Assembly (NCBI RefSeq): GCF_008929045.1 | Contig: NZ_VFAH01000015.1 | Location: 62,001 to 126,000, forward strand | DNA length: 64,000 nucleotides | Direction: 5' to 3' | Origin: Noviherbaspirillum aerium | Lineage (GTDB): Bacteria > Pseudomonadota > Gammaproteobacteria > Burkholderiales > Burkholderiaceae_D | Shown: positions 15,940 through 24,867 of the stretch, in pieces | Numbering within the stretch: position 1 is the first letter of the stretch | How the letters are laid out: each line of letters starts with the position of its first letter | The notes under the pieces: model-generated | The model's database searches: none | What the model was told of the DNA's origin: nothing | What the model saw: the letters and a program-made list of their open reading frames with translations, nothing else | Position numbers and translations under genes: made by a program

Positions 15940-16815
15940 ATGAAATGGGAAGGTAATCGTGAGAGCGAAAATATCGAAGATCGGCGGGGCGCTGGAGGCT
16001 TCGGAGGCGGCGGATTCGGGGGACGGTCAATAGGACTCGGTACAGTCGCCATTGCACTCGTTGCCTCCTATTTTCTTGGTGTCAATCCAATGACTGTGTT
16101 GAGCATGTTGACTGGTGGCTCGCCGGGAACATCCGTGTCTCAGCCGATGCCGACGCAAAATCCTCCTGCATCCGACCAAATGACCCGATTTGTGTCGACG
16201 GTATTGGCCGATACGGAAGATACCTGGACCGCCATCTTCAGCCAGCAGGGCGCCAACTATGCGAAGCCGCGGCTGGTCCTGTTTTCGGGCAGCACACCGA
16301 CAGCTTGCGGTACAGGGCAATCGGCTATGGGTCCCTTTTATTGCCCTGGAGACCAACGCATCTATATCGACCTAAGCTTTTATCGGCTGATGCAGCAACG
16401 ATTCAATGTGTCCGGCGAATTCGCGCAGGCCTACGTCATTGCGCATGAGGTCGGGCATCATGTACAGCACCTGATGGGCATCTCCGACAAGGTCCATGCC
16501 GCGCGACGCAACTCGTCGGAGGCAGAGGGCAATGCCCTGTCTGTGCGGCTTGAATTGCAAGCTGACTGCTTTGCAGGGGTATGGGCAAACCATGCCAACC
16601 GTGCGCGCAATATACTTGAAGCCGGCGATGTGGAGGCCGCGCTGAATGCCGCCAGTGCCATCGGCGATGATGCGCTCCAGCGCAAATCCCAAGGACATGT
16701 GGTGCCGGACTCCTTCACGCACGGCACGTCGGCGCAGCGGGTCCGCTGGTTTACGCAGGGCATAAAGAGCGGCCAGGTCACTGCCTGCAATACGTTTGAA
16801 GCCAAGCAGCTATAA
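15940..16815 (+). CDS. ypfJ: Neutral zinc metallopeptidase, YpfJ family
   Basis: This 291-residue protein has the layout of the YpfJ family. A charged, Gly-rich N-terminus (ENIEDRRGAGGFGGGGFGGRS) leads to one transmembrane helix (LGTVAIALVASYFLGV, about 32-48) and a peptidase domain with the zinc motif HEVGHH at about residue 169 in YVIAHEVGHHVQHLMG. ELQADCFAGVWA carries the third ligand region. It should be anchored in the inner membrane with the peptidase outside. The physiological substrate is unknown. CGGAGG precedes the ATG. A conserved Cys pair (CGTGQSAMGPFYC) fits a disulphide. Confidence 0.9.
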   Translation: MKWEGNRESENIEDRRGAGGFGGGGFGGRSIGLGTVAIALVASYFLGVNPMTVLSMLTGGSPGTSVSQPMPTQNPPASDQMTRFVSTVLADTEDTWTAIFSQQGANYAKPRLVLFSGSTPTACGTGQSAMGPFYCPGDQRIYIDLSFYRLMQQRFNVSGEFAQAYVIAHEVGHHVQHLMGISDKVHAARRNSSEAEGNALSVRLELQADCFAGVWANHANRARNILEAGDVEAALNAASAIGDDALQRKSQGHVVPDSFTHGTSAQRVRWFTQGIKSGQVTACNTFEAKQL

Positions 16816-16863
16816 GCATGCGCCTTCCTATACAATGCCGGCTTTCCCGATGAATCGCTCTAC

Positions 16864-17145
16864 ATGTCCTTTGCCCCCACTCTCGCCTTGCTCCGGGCTT
16901 CGCTCGACGCATTAAAAGCGAAACAGACGAGCCTGAACGAATTTTGCCGAACATGGCGCGGCCAGACAGCCTTGCTGACCGCCCTTCCCGACCGCTATGC
17001 GCAAGTCATGGAGGATCTGCTGGGAAGGATGGAAGCCGGCAGCCTGTTTACCGAAGAAAGCTGCTCGTTCAGCCAGGAAGATCTGCAGGCCAATCTAGCC
17101 GTCTGGCTCGACAAGGCGGAACAAACGCTGGAGAAGTTGCAATGA
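16864..17145 (+). CDS. Hypothetical helical protein upstream of S4 protein
   Basis: This 93-residue, mostly helical protein (MSFAPTLALLRASLDALKAKQTSLNEFCRTWRGQTALLTALPDRYAQVMEDLLGRME...) has no known motif that I recognise. Its stop codon overlaps the start of the S4 gene (ATGA), which indicates translational coupling and supports both genes. It starts 48 bases after the metallopeptidase and may be part of that operon. Confidence 0.7.
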   Translation: MSFAPTLALLRASLDALKAKQTSLNEFCRTWRGQTALLTALPDRYAQVMEDLLGRMEAGSLFTEESCSFSQEDLQANLAVWLDKAEQTLEKLQ

Positions 17146-17369
17146 CACGTATTCAAGCCATTGATTTCACCGTGGAAGGCGAGTATGTCGAATTGAATCA
17201 GCTTCTAAAGCTGGTTGGGATTGCCGATAGCGGAGGTGCGGGCAAGGCCATCGTCGCGCGAGGGGAAGTGTTTGTCGACGGACAGGTGGAAATGCGCAAA
17301 ACCTGCAAGGTCCGGCCGGGTCAGATGGTAAGCCTGGGCCATATCCGCATCAGATTGTTGGCGGGATGA
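17142..17369 (+). CDS. S4-domain RNA-binding protein (YbcJ-like)
   Basis: The 75 residues form a single S4 domain: FTVEGEYVELNQLLKLVGIADSGGAGKAIVARGEVFVDGQVEMRKTCKVRPGQMVSLGHIRIRL. The pattern ELNQLLK...GGAGK..VARGEV.VDG..E.RK..K.R.G is that of small YbcJ/YaaA-type proteins linked to RNA or ribosome binding. The frame is open upstream of 17142, but the ATGA overlap with the preceding gene fixes the start. The RNA target is unknown. Confidence 0.85.
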   Translation: MTRIQAIDFTVEGEYVELNQLLKLVGIADSGGAGKAIVARGEVFVDGQVEMRKTCKVRPGQMVSLGHIRIRLLAG

Positions 17370-17412
17370 CTACAAGCCGACTGCAAGCCGTTCCCGCTGA
17401 AACTGCGTGCGC

Positions 17413-17763
17413 TCAGCCTTCCCCGTCTTCCTTTTCTCCCTGCTGTTTCGCCCAGCGTTCCGCCCAACGCTGGAGGGGCATTAATGCATCGAGCAATTCC
17501 CTCCCCTGCCGGCTGAGCGCATAACCGGCGGGCTCTTCCAGTATCACGATATCCGAGTCGCGCAATTCACGCAGCCGTTGATTGAGAACGGTGGGCGACA
17601 TGTCGTCGCAATGCTCACGCAGCTCCCGAAAGGTAAGAGGACGGTCGCGCAGTTCCCAAAGGATGCGCAATACCCAGCGCCTGCCAAGCAAATCAAGCAA
17701 AGCCATGACGGGCCGGCCTGTCCGCGAACCGCGAACAGACATTCCAGGTTTGATCGAAGCCAT
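17413..17763 (-). CDS. HxlR-family transcriptional regulator
   Basis: This 116-residue winged-helix protein has the HxlR core: MALLDLLGRRWVLRILWELRDRPLTFRELREHCDDMSPTVLNQRLRELRDSDIV...GYALSRQGRELLDALMPLQRWAERWA. The family has no separate ligand domain. Members often sense redox or small electrophiles, some through an N-terminal Cys, but none is present here. A near-perfect palindrome lies 20 bases before the ATG, suggesting autoregulation together with the divergent CMD-family gene. Confidence 0.9.
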   Translation of the reverse strand: MASIKPGMSVRGSRTGRPVMALLDLLGRRWVLRILWELRDRPLTFRELREHCDDMSPTVLNQRLRELRDSDIVILEEPAGYALSRQGRELLDALMPLQRWAERWAKQQGEKEDGEG

Positions 17764-17782
17764 AATTTCCCGCTACTGAATG

Positions 17783-17799
17783 TGTAGCAATATGCTACA
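17783..17799. promoter_or_regulatory. Palindromic operator candidate for the HxlR regulator
   Basis: TGTAGCA-ATA-TGCTACA has 7-base perfect arms, followed 10 bases on by a further GTAGCATGC half-site. It lies between the HxlR gene and the divergent AhpD-like gene, 20 bases from the regulator's start. Confidence 0.65.
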
Positions 17800-18123
17800 G
17801 TAAACGTAGCATGCAGTCCATATGCTGCGCGCCCAGGCCGTATCCGAGAAGCGTCGAGCGGTTCGGATTTGAGTTAAGCACCGCAGGTGCGGATGCAGAC
17901 ACGGACCCAACTGCAGCCTATCGAATACAGCCTGGAACGGATTGCGGTGGGTGCACGGAAGAATCGATTTGCACTGGGAGGCGGCATATCAAGGCGAGAA
18001 AAACGCCGTTTCGCGGACCACATCATCGCCAGACAACGTAACCATGCGCCAGACACGCCGATGCAATCTTCTATTCACCCACAATCCGCTCTATTACCCT
18101 GCCTGCTTACTAAAGGAGAAATG
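17800..18123. other. Leader region of the CMD-family gene
   Basis: The frame of the CMD-family gene stays open upstream to 17887, but that part has no ribosome-binding site and a basic, uncharacteristic composition. I treat the 324 bases as promoter and leader for the gene starting at 18124. Confidence 0.4.
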
Positions 18124-18678
18124 ATGTTGGAATCCGCCACCGATCCTAGACTTGCTCCATTCAATGGTCCTTATGATGCTGCAGTAGCTGACGCTCTGGC
18201 TCGCGCCATGCCTCCGGGGCAAGCGCCGCTCAAGCTGTTTCGCACCATGTCGCATAGCCCGAGAGTACTGACACGGATGTTCGCCGGCAGCTTCCTCGAC
18301 AAGGGCCCGCTGACCTTGCGTCAGCGCGAGCTGATCATTCTCCGCACCTGCGCTCGATGCAATTCCGAGTATGAATGGGGAGTTCACGTCGCCTTTTTCG
18401 CAGGCAAGGCGGGCCTGAGCGGCGATGAGATCCGCGCTAGCCGCGAACCGCTGTATACATCATGGAGTAAAAGCGACGGCCTGCTGCTGAGACTGGTTGA
18501 TGAGCTGCATGATCGTGCACAGGTCAGCGACGAATTATGGAAGGGGCTTCACGAAGAATTCAGCGCCGAACAACTGCTTGAGCTGGTTGCGCTTACGGGC
18601 TACTACCATACCATCTCTTTCATGACGAACGCTTTTCGGATCGAGAAGGAAAGCTTTGCACCGGGCTTTGCTCCCTAA
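18124..18678 (+). CDS. Carboxymuconolactone decarboxylase-family (AhpD-like) protein
   Basis: GGAG lies 5 bases before ATG 18124 (an adjacent ATG at 18121 is too close to it). The 184-residue protein carries the AhpD-type active site CARCNSEYEWGVH, with the CxxC pair, following Glu and the terminal His proton relay, after LRQRELIILRT. AhpD-like members reduce peroxiredoxins or act as disulphide reductases; others decarboxylate gamma-carboxymuconolactone. The CxxC favours a redox role. The divergent HxlR regulator and shared palindrome suggest control of this gene. A terminator follows. Confidence 0.85.
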   Translation: MLESATDPRLAPFNGPYDAAVADALARAMPPGQAPLKLFRTMSHSPRVLTRMFAGSFLDKGPLTLRQRELIILRTCARCNSEYEWGVHVAFFAGKAGLSGDEIRASREPLYTSWSKSDGLLLRLVDELHDRAQVSDELWKGLHEEFSAEQLLELVALTGYYHTISFMTNAFRIEKESFAPGFAP

Positions 18679-18725
18679 AACTGCTTCTCGTGTTCGACGC
18701 CTCCTCCCTTGAAAGAGGTCAAAAC

Positions 18726-18752
18726 AAAAGGCCGCAATGCGGCCTTTTCTTT
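18726..18752. terminator. Intrinsic terminator between convergent genes
   Basis: AAAAGGCCGC, loop AAT, GCGGCCTTTT then CTTT gives a perfect 10-bp stem with A and T tracts on the two sides. It separates the AhpD-like gene from the third phasin. Confidence 0.9.
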
Positions 18753-18800
18753 GGGGGCAATCATCGAGCAGGATACCTCGATGTTGCTCAGGGCAATGCT

Positions 18801-19355
18801 TTACACTGTCGCGGCCTGGGGTGAGGCTGGCGTGAACTGGCTCGCGGCGTTGGCGAGATTCGTTTCGAATGCCTGAACCGCCTGCTTGGCTGTCTTGTTG
18901 AATTGTTCGTAGCCTGCAGCTGCATTGCCGAATGCGGTTCGCAGTATGGCCACGGCATTTTCCGAGCCTGGTGGCGCATTCTTTGCGGCCTCGTCGACAA
19001 ATTGTCCGACTTGGCGACTGAAGTCCGCGAACTGCCGCTCCGCGGCGCGGGAAACCTCTGCCTGCATCCCGCTTGCAATATTGGCCAGATGGCCGTTATA
19101 GGCGACTGCCTTGTCCAGTGCGGGCTTCGCTTGCGCGTTGATAAGCGCGACGAACTGTTGCGGATCCTTCGCCTCCAGCAACTGCCGGGTTGTTGCCGAC
19201 GACTCGTCGAGAGACGCCTTCGCAGCCGTCAGATTAAGTGTCCACAGCTTCTCCATGCTTTCGAGCGCTTTGCCGCTCAAGGCAGTGTACAAGTTCAGAC
19301 TGGATTCGATATTGGCTTTGGCTGCTTGGGAAATGGCGTCTTGGGATGGGAACAT
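18801..19355 (-). CDS. phaP: Phasin family protein (copy 3)
   Basis: ATG 19355 has AGGAG 7 bases upstream. The 184 residues are a typical phasin of the PhaP type: NIESSLNLYTALSGKALESMEKLWTLNLTAAKASLDESSATTRQLLEAKDPQQFVALINAQAKPALDKAVAY, then an Ala-rich helical half ending in a Pro/Ala tail. It is more distant from the two tandem copies than they are from each other and probably represents the main granule-coating phasin. Two TTGTGCA-type motifs lie in its upstream region. Confidence 0.93.
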   Translation of the reverse strand: MFPSQDAISQAAKANIESSLNLYTALSGKALESMEKLWTLNLTAAKASLDESSATTRQLLEAKDPQQFVALINAQAKPALDKAVAYNGHLANIASGMQAEVSRAAERQFADFSRQVGQFVDEAAKNAPPGSENAVAILRTAFGNAAAGYEQFNKTAKQAVQAFETNLANAASQFTPASPQAATV

Positions 19356-19412
19356 GTTATCTCCTAGAATAGGGCTCGATAGACCACAGAGAGCATGGAA
19401 AAGTTGCGGGTG

Positions 19413-19482
19413 TTGTGCATTGCAACAGCCGCCTATTTTAAGGACGCTTGATGCCGCCATCAAGGATGTTCTTGTGCAATGC
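19413..19482. promoter_or_regulatory. Two PHA-regulator-like sites upstream of phasin 3
   Basis: TTGTGCATTGCAAC (19413-19426) is an exact TGC-N3-GCAA match. TTGTGCAATGC (19472-19482) is a second, weaker copy. They lie 58 and 117 bases before the phasin start on the minus strand. Confidence 0.55.
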
Positions 19483-19706
19483 GGGAGCGTGAGCTCAGGC
19501 TTTTTCCTGGTGGTCTTTATTGCTTCAGATCGCGATCGTTGGAGCATGAAAGCCGAACGCCAGCACATGACCGCTACCTCCATGAAATTCTCAAATCAGC
19601 TAAGATAAATCACATGGCCAACCTCAGGCGGCGAACGTCGTGCCGCTTCAACCTGCGTCGTCGCGAAACGCACGATGTGCGGTGAGCAATAACCGGATTG
19701 ATCAAG

Positions 19707-20711
19707 ATGAATAACGACCCTCACCATGCGCGGCTTTATTATCTCTTTGGTCCGAACAATACGCCGCAGCGCGGCTCATGGCTGAGCAGATTTCCGGCCG
19801 GCATATTTGCCATCTCTGTCGGATTATTCGGATTGGTTGCTGCATGGCGCCGCGCGGCCGCATCCGGTTGGAGCGGCGCTGCCACGATCAGTGAAATGAT
19901 CCTTTATCTCGCCCTGACGATCTGGGTCATATCAACGCTCCTCTATGCACTCAAATGCAAGCGCCATGCACAGGCCGTACTGGACGAGTTTCGCCACCCC
20001 GTGCAAGGCTCGCTCCAGTCGCTGATTCCCTTGTCTGCCCTGCTGGCGGTGATTCTTCTGCAGCACCCGGAGCAAGGCATCTGGTTGCTATGCTGTATTG
20101 GCGCGTTGCTACTGAACGGCCTGATCGCGGGCCGGACAATTTACCTGCTTGCGACTGGCCAATTGCCGCGCAACGCCGTTACGCCAGCTTTGTACTTGCC
20201 TGTCGTAGGAGGCTTTCTGGTGGGGGCCATGGCACTGGCTGTCCTGCATTATGATGAATGTGCGGCACTGCTATTCAGCACCGGCCTTTCCGGTTGGGCG
20301 ATCCTTGAAATGCGCGTTCTCGGTCAATTGTTTGAAGGCCCGATGCCTGAACCGCTGCGGGCAACCATCGGCATAGAACTGGCGCCGCCGGCCGTCGCGA
20401 CCTTGTCGGCAGCGACTCTTTGGCCGAGTCTGCCGTCCCAGGCGATCATGCTAGGCATTGGCCTGACGGTGATTCCGTTTGTGAGCGTCTTCGCGCGTTA
20501 TCGCTGGTGGAGCCGGATTCCCTTCGCGATTGGATTCTGGTCATTCTCCTTTCCGGTGGCCGCCTTCGCTAGTGTCGTGCTTGAGGCAAGCCAGCGTGGG
20601 GGCTGGCCATCATGGATCGGCATGCTGGCCCTGTTCGCAGCGACCGCCGTGATCGCCTGGCTTCTGCTGCGCACCGCGATACTACTGGTACGCGGGCGGC
20701 TTCTGCCGTAG
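19707..20711 (+). CDS. SLAC1/TehA-family (TDT) membrane transporter or anion channel
   Basis: This 334-residue protein has about ten transmembrane helices and the N-terminal signature of the TehA/SLAC1 family: LSRFPAGIFAISVGLFGLVAAWRRA. It also has internal motifs LFEGPMPEPLRATIGIELAPPAV. Family members move anions, dicarboxylates, sulphite or tellurite. The substrate here is not deducible. ATG 19707 is chosen over an upstream in-frame TTG (19698). The gene stands alone, with a MITE-like element about 90 bases downstream. Confidence 0.85.
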   Translation: MNNDPHHARLYYLFGPNNTPQRGSWLSRFPAGIFAISVGLFGLVAAWRRAAASGWSGAATISEMILYLALTIWVISTLLYALKCKRHAQAVLDEFRHPVQGSLQSLIPLSALLAVILLQHPEQGIWLLCCIGALLLNGLIAGRTIYLLATGQLPRNAVTPALYLPVVGGFLVGAMALAVLHYDECAALLFSTGLSGWAILEMRVLGQLFEGPMPEPLRATIGIELAPPAVATLSAATLWPSLPSQAIMLGIGLTVIPFVSVFARYRWWSRIPFAIGFWSFSFPVAAFASVVLEASQRGGWPSWIGMLALFAATAVIAWLLLRTAILLVRGRLLP

Positions 20712-20798
20712 TAGATTTTGAGAGGTTATGAGGAGACTATCGGGATTCAATGCCCATCCCAAATCATGAGATGAGTTACGGCGGGCATAGCGGGCACC

Positions 20799-20974
20799 AG
20801 AGCCTGTTCACACTTGATCCGGGAGATGCGTACCCACCATAACGCGCACTGGTGGCGTTACAAGGGAACGGCGAGCCCTCCTTGCCGCAGCGCCGCTACG
20901 ACGCGTCGTTGTGCCTGGCCCTGCAACGCCTACGGCGCCTTCGCGCTTCCGGATGCAGTGTGAACAAGCCCTAG
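20799..20974. mobile_element. Short inverted-repeat element A (MITE-like)
   Basis: The left end AGAGCCTGTTCACACT and the reverse complement of the right end AGGGCTTGTTCACACT are nearly identical, and the element stops at CTAG (20971-20974). Its terminal GCCTGTTCACACT matches the end of the IS5-like remnant at 10731. It is about 176 bp long and non-coding. Its interior, in opposite orientation, matches the element at 25161-25448. Confidence 0.75.
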
Positions 20975-21106
20975 TGGGGCTTGCCAGGCTGATGGGTTGG
21001 GATGGATACGGTGTCAACAGTGCTCGCGTATGTCCGTACGTAGGCACTCCGGCTCTTCAACGCAATTCCGAACCGCTCGTGACGCTTATCCAACCCAGCA
21101 ACCTAG
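20971..21106. mobile_element. Short CTAG-bordered element C (MITE-like)
   Basis: This 136-bp segment is bordered by CTAG on both sides (20971-20974 and 21103-21106). Its right end (CCGAACCGCTCGTGACGCTTATCC) is homologous to the right end of element D (CCGAACCGCTCGCAACGCTTATCA). The left arm is a degenerate inverted match. The right CTAG provides the TAG stop codon of the minus-strand gene beside it. Confidence 0.6.
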
Positions 21107-21819
21107 CGCTGCAAGGTTTCAGTACGCCTGCTGGATCGCCGTTCAACGGAATGCGACGATACGCAGAATTCGAGGTTGGTGATGCCAATTGCCCCTGGCG
21201 GACCCGCCACGAAATCGAAGCCGCTTTTGACAGGAAACAGGCAGTCATCGCGCAGGATAAGATCGGTATGACAGTTTGGCGTGGGCGAATACAGGTGTTC
21301 CTTGATGGCATCCCAGATGGGCGGTGTTACCCAGCCATAGAGATAGAGCTGGTTTGGGTAAAGTGAACTGTCCGAGTCGAGATAACCCTTCTGGTTTTTT
21401 TGCAGCGGAGGTTGCTCAGGTGTCGAGTTGACGACCGCAAGATCTACCGACCCCTCGCCGATAGGATAGGCTTCCTCGTTCTGATACGAAGTATAGGCAA
21501 GGCGGAGATGCCATCTGCAGATGAGCGCGATCTTCTTTTCCATTCCGACCTTTTCAGTCGCCATGGACAGCCCGTCGGTGACGGTCAGCTGGGTACACAT
21601 GATCTGACCGATCAGTGTCGGCTCCAGCCGCCTGAAATCCTCGAGATTCTCATGCAGGTTCCAGAACAGCCATTTGACGCGTTCGCCCTCGGTCATGTCC
21701 GGCAGGTCGGAGATGGTCTTGCTTCCATGCGACTCGATCGTCCGCATGACGTCCTTGCGCATCTTTTCATGCGCCTCATCAATTTCCGCACCAAACCGAT
21801 GGATGTAATCGCTCCGCAT
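21103..21819 (-). CDS. Hypothetical protein of unknown family
   Basis: The start ATG 21819 is preceded by GGAGAGG 3-9 bases upstream. The 238-residue product has a charged helical N-half (MRSDYIHRFGAEIDEAHEKMRKDVMRTIESHG) and a conserved-looking WLFWNLHENLEDFRR block. A mixed region follows with YLYGWVTPPIWDAIKEHLYSPTPNCHTDLILRDDCLFPVKSGFDFVAGPPGAIGITNLEFC. No signal, membrane or catalytic motif is recognised. The stop codon TAG is formed by the CTAG border of element C, and the last residues (SVERRSSRRTETLQR) may be non-native. Confidence 0.65.
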   Translation of the reverse strand: MRSDYIHRFGAEIDEAHEKMRKDVMRTIESHGSKTISDLPDMTEGERVKWLFWNLHENLEDFRRLEPTLIGQIMCTQLTVTDGLSMATEKVGMEKKIALICRWHLRLAYTSYQNEEAYPIGEGSVDLAVVNSTPEQPPLQKNQKGYLDSDSSLYPNQLYLYGWVTPPIWDAIKEHLYSPTPNCHTDLILRDDCLFPVKSGFDFVAGPPGAIGITNLEFCVSSHSVERRSSRRTETLQR

Positions 21820-22099
21820 AAACCTCTCCGAAAAAACGCTGCTGGATAACTCAGTGTAGGACTCAATTTCCAAATGAACAGGGGTGTCGGCACGTGCAGC
21901 GACAATGCTTGCAGCGATGTCAACAATCCTGGCGGATAGAGTTTTATCCTGCCTGTAAGTTCATGGTTCCGGCGAGATTACGGCATTCCCGCAAACAGGC
22001 CGGATATTTCGGGCATGTTCAAGGGACGGACAAGGGCCGGTATCGGATAGTATCGGCCATCCAACCTGTCCCGAATGACCGAAATCAAGAAAGCAAACC

Positions 22100-22756
22100 A
22101 TGCCGAGCCTGATCTATATTGCCGACCCGATGTGCTCCTGGTGTTATGGCTTTAGTGCTGAACTGAAGGCCCTGCTCGATGGCTTGCCGGGTCTTCGGCT
22201 CGACATTATCGTCGGCGGACTGCGCGCCTATAACACTGCGTCGATGGACGATGCCCTAAAGGCCAAGTTGCAGAACCATTGGAAACAGGTTGGCGAGCGT
22301 ACCGGGCTGACACTGGCACCGGCAGCGACGGAGAGGAAGGACTTCATCTACGACAGCGAACCCGCCTGCCGCGCCGTGGTCGCTACACGCCTGCTCGCGC
22401 CCGCTGCATGCCTTGCGGTATTCGAGGCGATCCAGACGGCGTTCTATGCCGAAGGCAAGGATGTGACGCAGACCGGAATACTTTGCGACATCGCGGCCAA
22501 GGCCATCTCGGCGGCCGGCATTCCGATGGACCAGGAAGCATTCCATGCCACATTCAAGTCCGAAGCCGCCGTCATGGCGACGTATCAGGACTTCGAGCAG
22601 ACCAAGCGTTGGGAGATCACAGGTTTTCCGACGCTTGTTCTTGAGCGGGACGGTGCACTCGACCTGGTGACATCCGGTTACGTCACCATGCCGGAACTCG
22701 TCGAACTGATGCAGGCCCTGGTTGACGCTGAAACGGAAACCACCGCCCCTGCCTGA
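22100..22756 (+). CDS. DsbA-family oxidoreductase (FrnE-like)
   Basis: This 218-residue thioredoxin-fold protein carries the active-site CSWC (Cys12-Cys15) in YIADPMCSWCYGF and the cis-Pro loop GFPTLVLE, with an inserted helical domain typical of DsbA/FrnE proteins. No signal peptide is present, so it should act in the cytoplasm as a disulphide isomerase or glutathione-dependent oxidoreductase. It stands alone and is followed by a strong terminator. The specific substrate is unknown. Confidence 0.9.
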   Translation: MPSLIYIADPMCSWCYGFSAELKALLDGLPGLRLDIIVGGLRAYNTASMDDALKAKLQNHWKQVGERTGLTLAPAATERKDFIYDSEPACRAVVATRLLAPAACLAVFEAIQTAFYAEGKDVTQTGILCDIAAKAISAAGIPMDQEAFHATFKSEAAVMATYQDFEQTKRWEITGFPTLVLERDGALDLVTSGYVTMPELVELMQALVDAETETTAPA

Positions 22757-22822
22757 AGAACACGGGGCGTTGGCAGGCATACTCCTTTTCCTGCCCAGTC
22801 TTGTCGAGACCAGGAATAAATA

Positions 22823-22855
22823 AACCCTGACCGCTACAGCGGATCAGGGTTTTTT
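22823..22855. terminator. Bidirectional intrinsic terminator
   Basis: AACCCTGA and TCAGGGTT form the outer stem, with an inner CCGCT-ACA-GCGG hairpin, followed by TTTTTT. It ends the DsbA-family gene and probably the convergent phaB transcript. Confidence 0.9.
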
Positions 22856-22887
22856 ATTGGCAGCCGTATATCAGTGACCGGAGTCGA

Positions 22888-23628
22888 TCAATGCATGTGC
22901 TGTCCGCCGTTGATGGCGATGTTGGCGCCGGTCAGGAAGGCAGCCTCATCCGATGCGAGATAGGCGACCAATCCCGCAACTTCTTCCGGTTTGCCCAGGC
23001 GTCCCATCGGGATCTGCGGAATGATCTTTGATTCCAGGACTTCCGACGGGATGGCCATCACCATCTTGGTGCCGATATAGCCCGGCGAAATGGTATTGAC
23101 GGTCACGCCCTTGCGCGCCACTTCAAGCGCCAGCGCCTTGGTGAAGCCATGCATGCCGGCCTTTGCCGCAGAGTAGTTGGTCTGGCCGAATGCGCCCTTC
23201 TGTCCATTCACCGATGAGATGTTGATGATTCGGCCCCAGCCGCGTTCCATCATGCCATCGCATACCGGCTTGGTCATGTTGAACACGGAATCGAGATTGG
23301 TCTTCATCACCGCATCCCAGTTGACCTTGTCCATTTTTTTGAAAGTCATGTCGCGCGTGATGCCGGCATTGTTCACCAGCACATCCACCGGGCCGATTTC
23401 GTCGGTGATTGTCTTGATGCAAGCCACTGCGGAGTCGTAGTCGGAGACGTCACATGGATAGGCTCGGAACTTGTAGCCCTGCGATTCCATCGACGCCAGC
23501 CAGTCCTGCGCCTTGGTATTGCCGGGTGAATAGGTCGTGACGACCTGATAACCGAGTGCCGCCATCTTGATGCAGATTGCCTCTCCCAGACCACCCATGC
23601 CACCGGTAACTAATGCGACTCTTGCCAT
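22888..23628 (-). CDS. phaB: Acetoacetyl-CoA reductase
   Basis: This 246-residue NADPH-dependent short-chain dehydrogenase reduces acetoacetyl-CoA to (R)-3-hydroxybutyryl-CoA, the monomer of PHB. It has the cofactor loop TGGMGGLG (8-15), NNAG (86-89), the catalytic Ser139, Tyr152 and Lys156 in NISSVNG...TNYSAAK, and the C-terminal GANIAINGGQHMH typical of PhaB. It follows phaA in one operon with 63 bases between them. phaC is not in the window. Confidence 0.97.
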   Translation of the reverse strand: MARVALVTGGMGGLGEAICIKMAALGYQVVTTYSPGNTKAQDWLASMESQGYKFRAYPCDVSDYDSAVACIKTITDEIGPVDVLVNNAGITRDMTFKKMDKVNWDAVMKTNLDSVFNMTKPVCDGMMERGWGRIINISSVNGQKGAFGQTNYSAAKAGMHGFTKALALEVARKGVTVNTISPGYIGTKMVMAIPSEVLESKIIPQIPMGRLGKPEEVAGLVAYLASDEAAFLTGANIAINGGQHMH

Positions 23629-23662
23629 GTTGTTATCTCTCTCTATTGTGAGTTAGAACGAA

Positions 23663-23677
23663 TGCACTGCCTTGCAA
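23663..23677. promoter_or_regulatory. PHA-regulator-like site between phaA and phaB
   Basis: TGCACTGCCTTGCAA contains TGC-CTT-GCAA, an exact TGC-N3-GCAA match, in the short phaA-phaB spacer. It could allow separate control of phaB. Confidence 0.4.
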
Positions 23678-23691
23678 CACACTGCCGAAAA

Positions 23692-24867
23692 CTAGCGTTC
23701 GATGGCCAGCGCCACGCCCATGCCGCCGCCGATGCAGAGGCTGGCAAGTCCGCGTTTTGCATCACGCCGGATCATTTCATGGATCAGAGTCACCAGAATA
23801 CGGCAGCCCGACGCACCGATCGGATGGCCGATGGCGATGGCGCCTCCATTGACGTTGATCTTGCTGGTATCCCAGCCCATCTCCTTGTTGACACCGATGG
23901 CCTGCGCCGCGAAAGCTTCATTGATCTCCATGAGATCGACTTCCTCATGCGTCCAGCCGGCCTTGCGCAGACACAGCTGCGAAGCAGGCACCGGCCCCAT
24001 GCCCATGATGGTGGGATCGACGCCGGCGGAGGAATAGGCGCGGATGCGGGCCAGCGGCTTCAATCCGAGCTGATCGGCCTTCTTGGCCGACATCATGATC
24101 ACCGCGGCGGCGCCGTCGTTGATGCCGGAAGCGTTGCCGGCGGTCACCGTGCCGTCCTTGGCAAATGCGGGACGCAGTGCCGAAAGGGCCTCGAGCGTCA
24201 CACCGGGCTTGATGAATTCATCGGTATCGAAAACGATCGAACCTTTTTTCGAGGGGATTTCAAACGGAATGATTTCATCCTTGAACTTGCCCGCCTTCTG
24301 CGCCGCTTCCGCCTTGTTCTGGGAAGCAGTGGCGAACTCATCCTGTTCCTGGCGCGAGACGCCGTATTTCTTGGCGACGTTTTCTGCGGTGACGCCCATG
24401 TGGTACTGGTTATAGACATCCCACAAGCCATCGACAATCATGGTGTCCACCAGTTTGGCGTCGCCCATGCGGAATCCGTCGCGAGAATTGTTGAGCACAT
24501 GTGGCGACGCGCTCATGTTTTCCTGGCCGCCCGCAATGACGATCTCGGCATCGCCGCACATGATTGCCTGCGCTGCCAGATGGGTTGCCTTCAGGCCGCT
24601 TCCGCATACCTTGTTGATGGTCATTGCAGGCACCATGTCGGGCAGGCCGGCGCGGATCACGGCCTGCCGAGCAGGATTCTGCCCGACGCCCGCAGTCAGC
24701 ACCTGGCCCAAAATGACCTCGCTGACCATTTCCGGTGCAATGCCTGTCTTGGCAATAAGGGTTTTAATTACATGCGCGCCCAGGTCCGACGCTGCGGTCT
24801 TCGCCAGCGTTCCACCGAATTTACCCACGGCGGTACGTCCCGCAGCGACGATAACGACATCACTCAT
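23692..24867 (-). CDS. phaA: Acetyl-CoA acetyltransferase (beta-ketothiolase)
   Basis: This 391-residue thiolase condenses two acetyl-CoA to acetoacetyl-CoA, the first step of PHB synthesis. The start ATG 24867 has GAGGAG 7 bases upstream. The nucleophile is Cys88 in [11 protein letters not shown], the second catalytic residues are in [14 protein letters not shown] and LCIGGGMG, and the length is normal. It forms an operon with phaB. The upstream region carries a TTGCATTGC motif similar to those of the phasins. Confidence 0.97.
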   Translation of the reverse strand: MSDVVIVAAGRTAVGKFGGTLAKTAASDLGAHVIKTLIAKTGIAPEMVSEVILGQVLTAGVGQNPARQAVIRAGLPDMVPAMTINKVCGSGLKATHLAAQAIMCGDAEIVIAGGQENMSASPHVLNNSRDGFRMGDAKLVDTMIVDGLWDVYNQYHMGVTAENVAKKYGVSRQEQDEFATASQNKAEAAQKAGKFKDEIIPFEIPSKKGSIVFDTDEFIKPGVTLEALSALRPAFAKDGTVTAGNASGINDGAAAVIMMSAKKADQLGLKPLARIRAYSSAGVDPTIMGMGPVPASQLCLRKAGWTHEEVDLMEINEAFAAQAIGVNKEMGWDTSKINVNGGAIAIGHPIGASGCRILVTLIHEMIRRDAKRGLASLCIGGGMGVALAIER

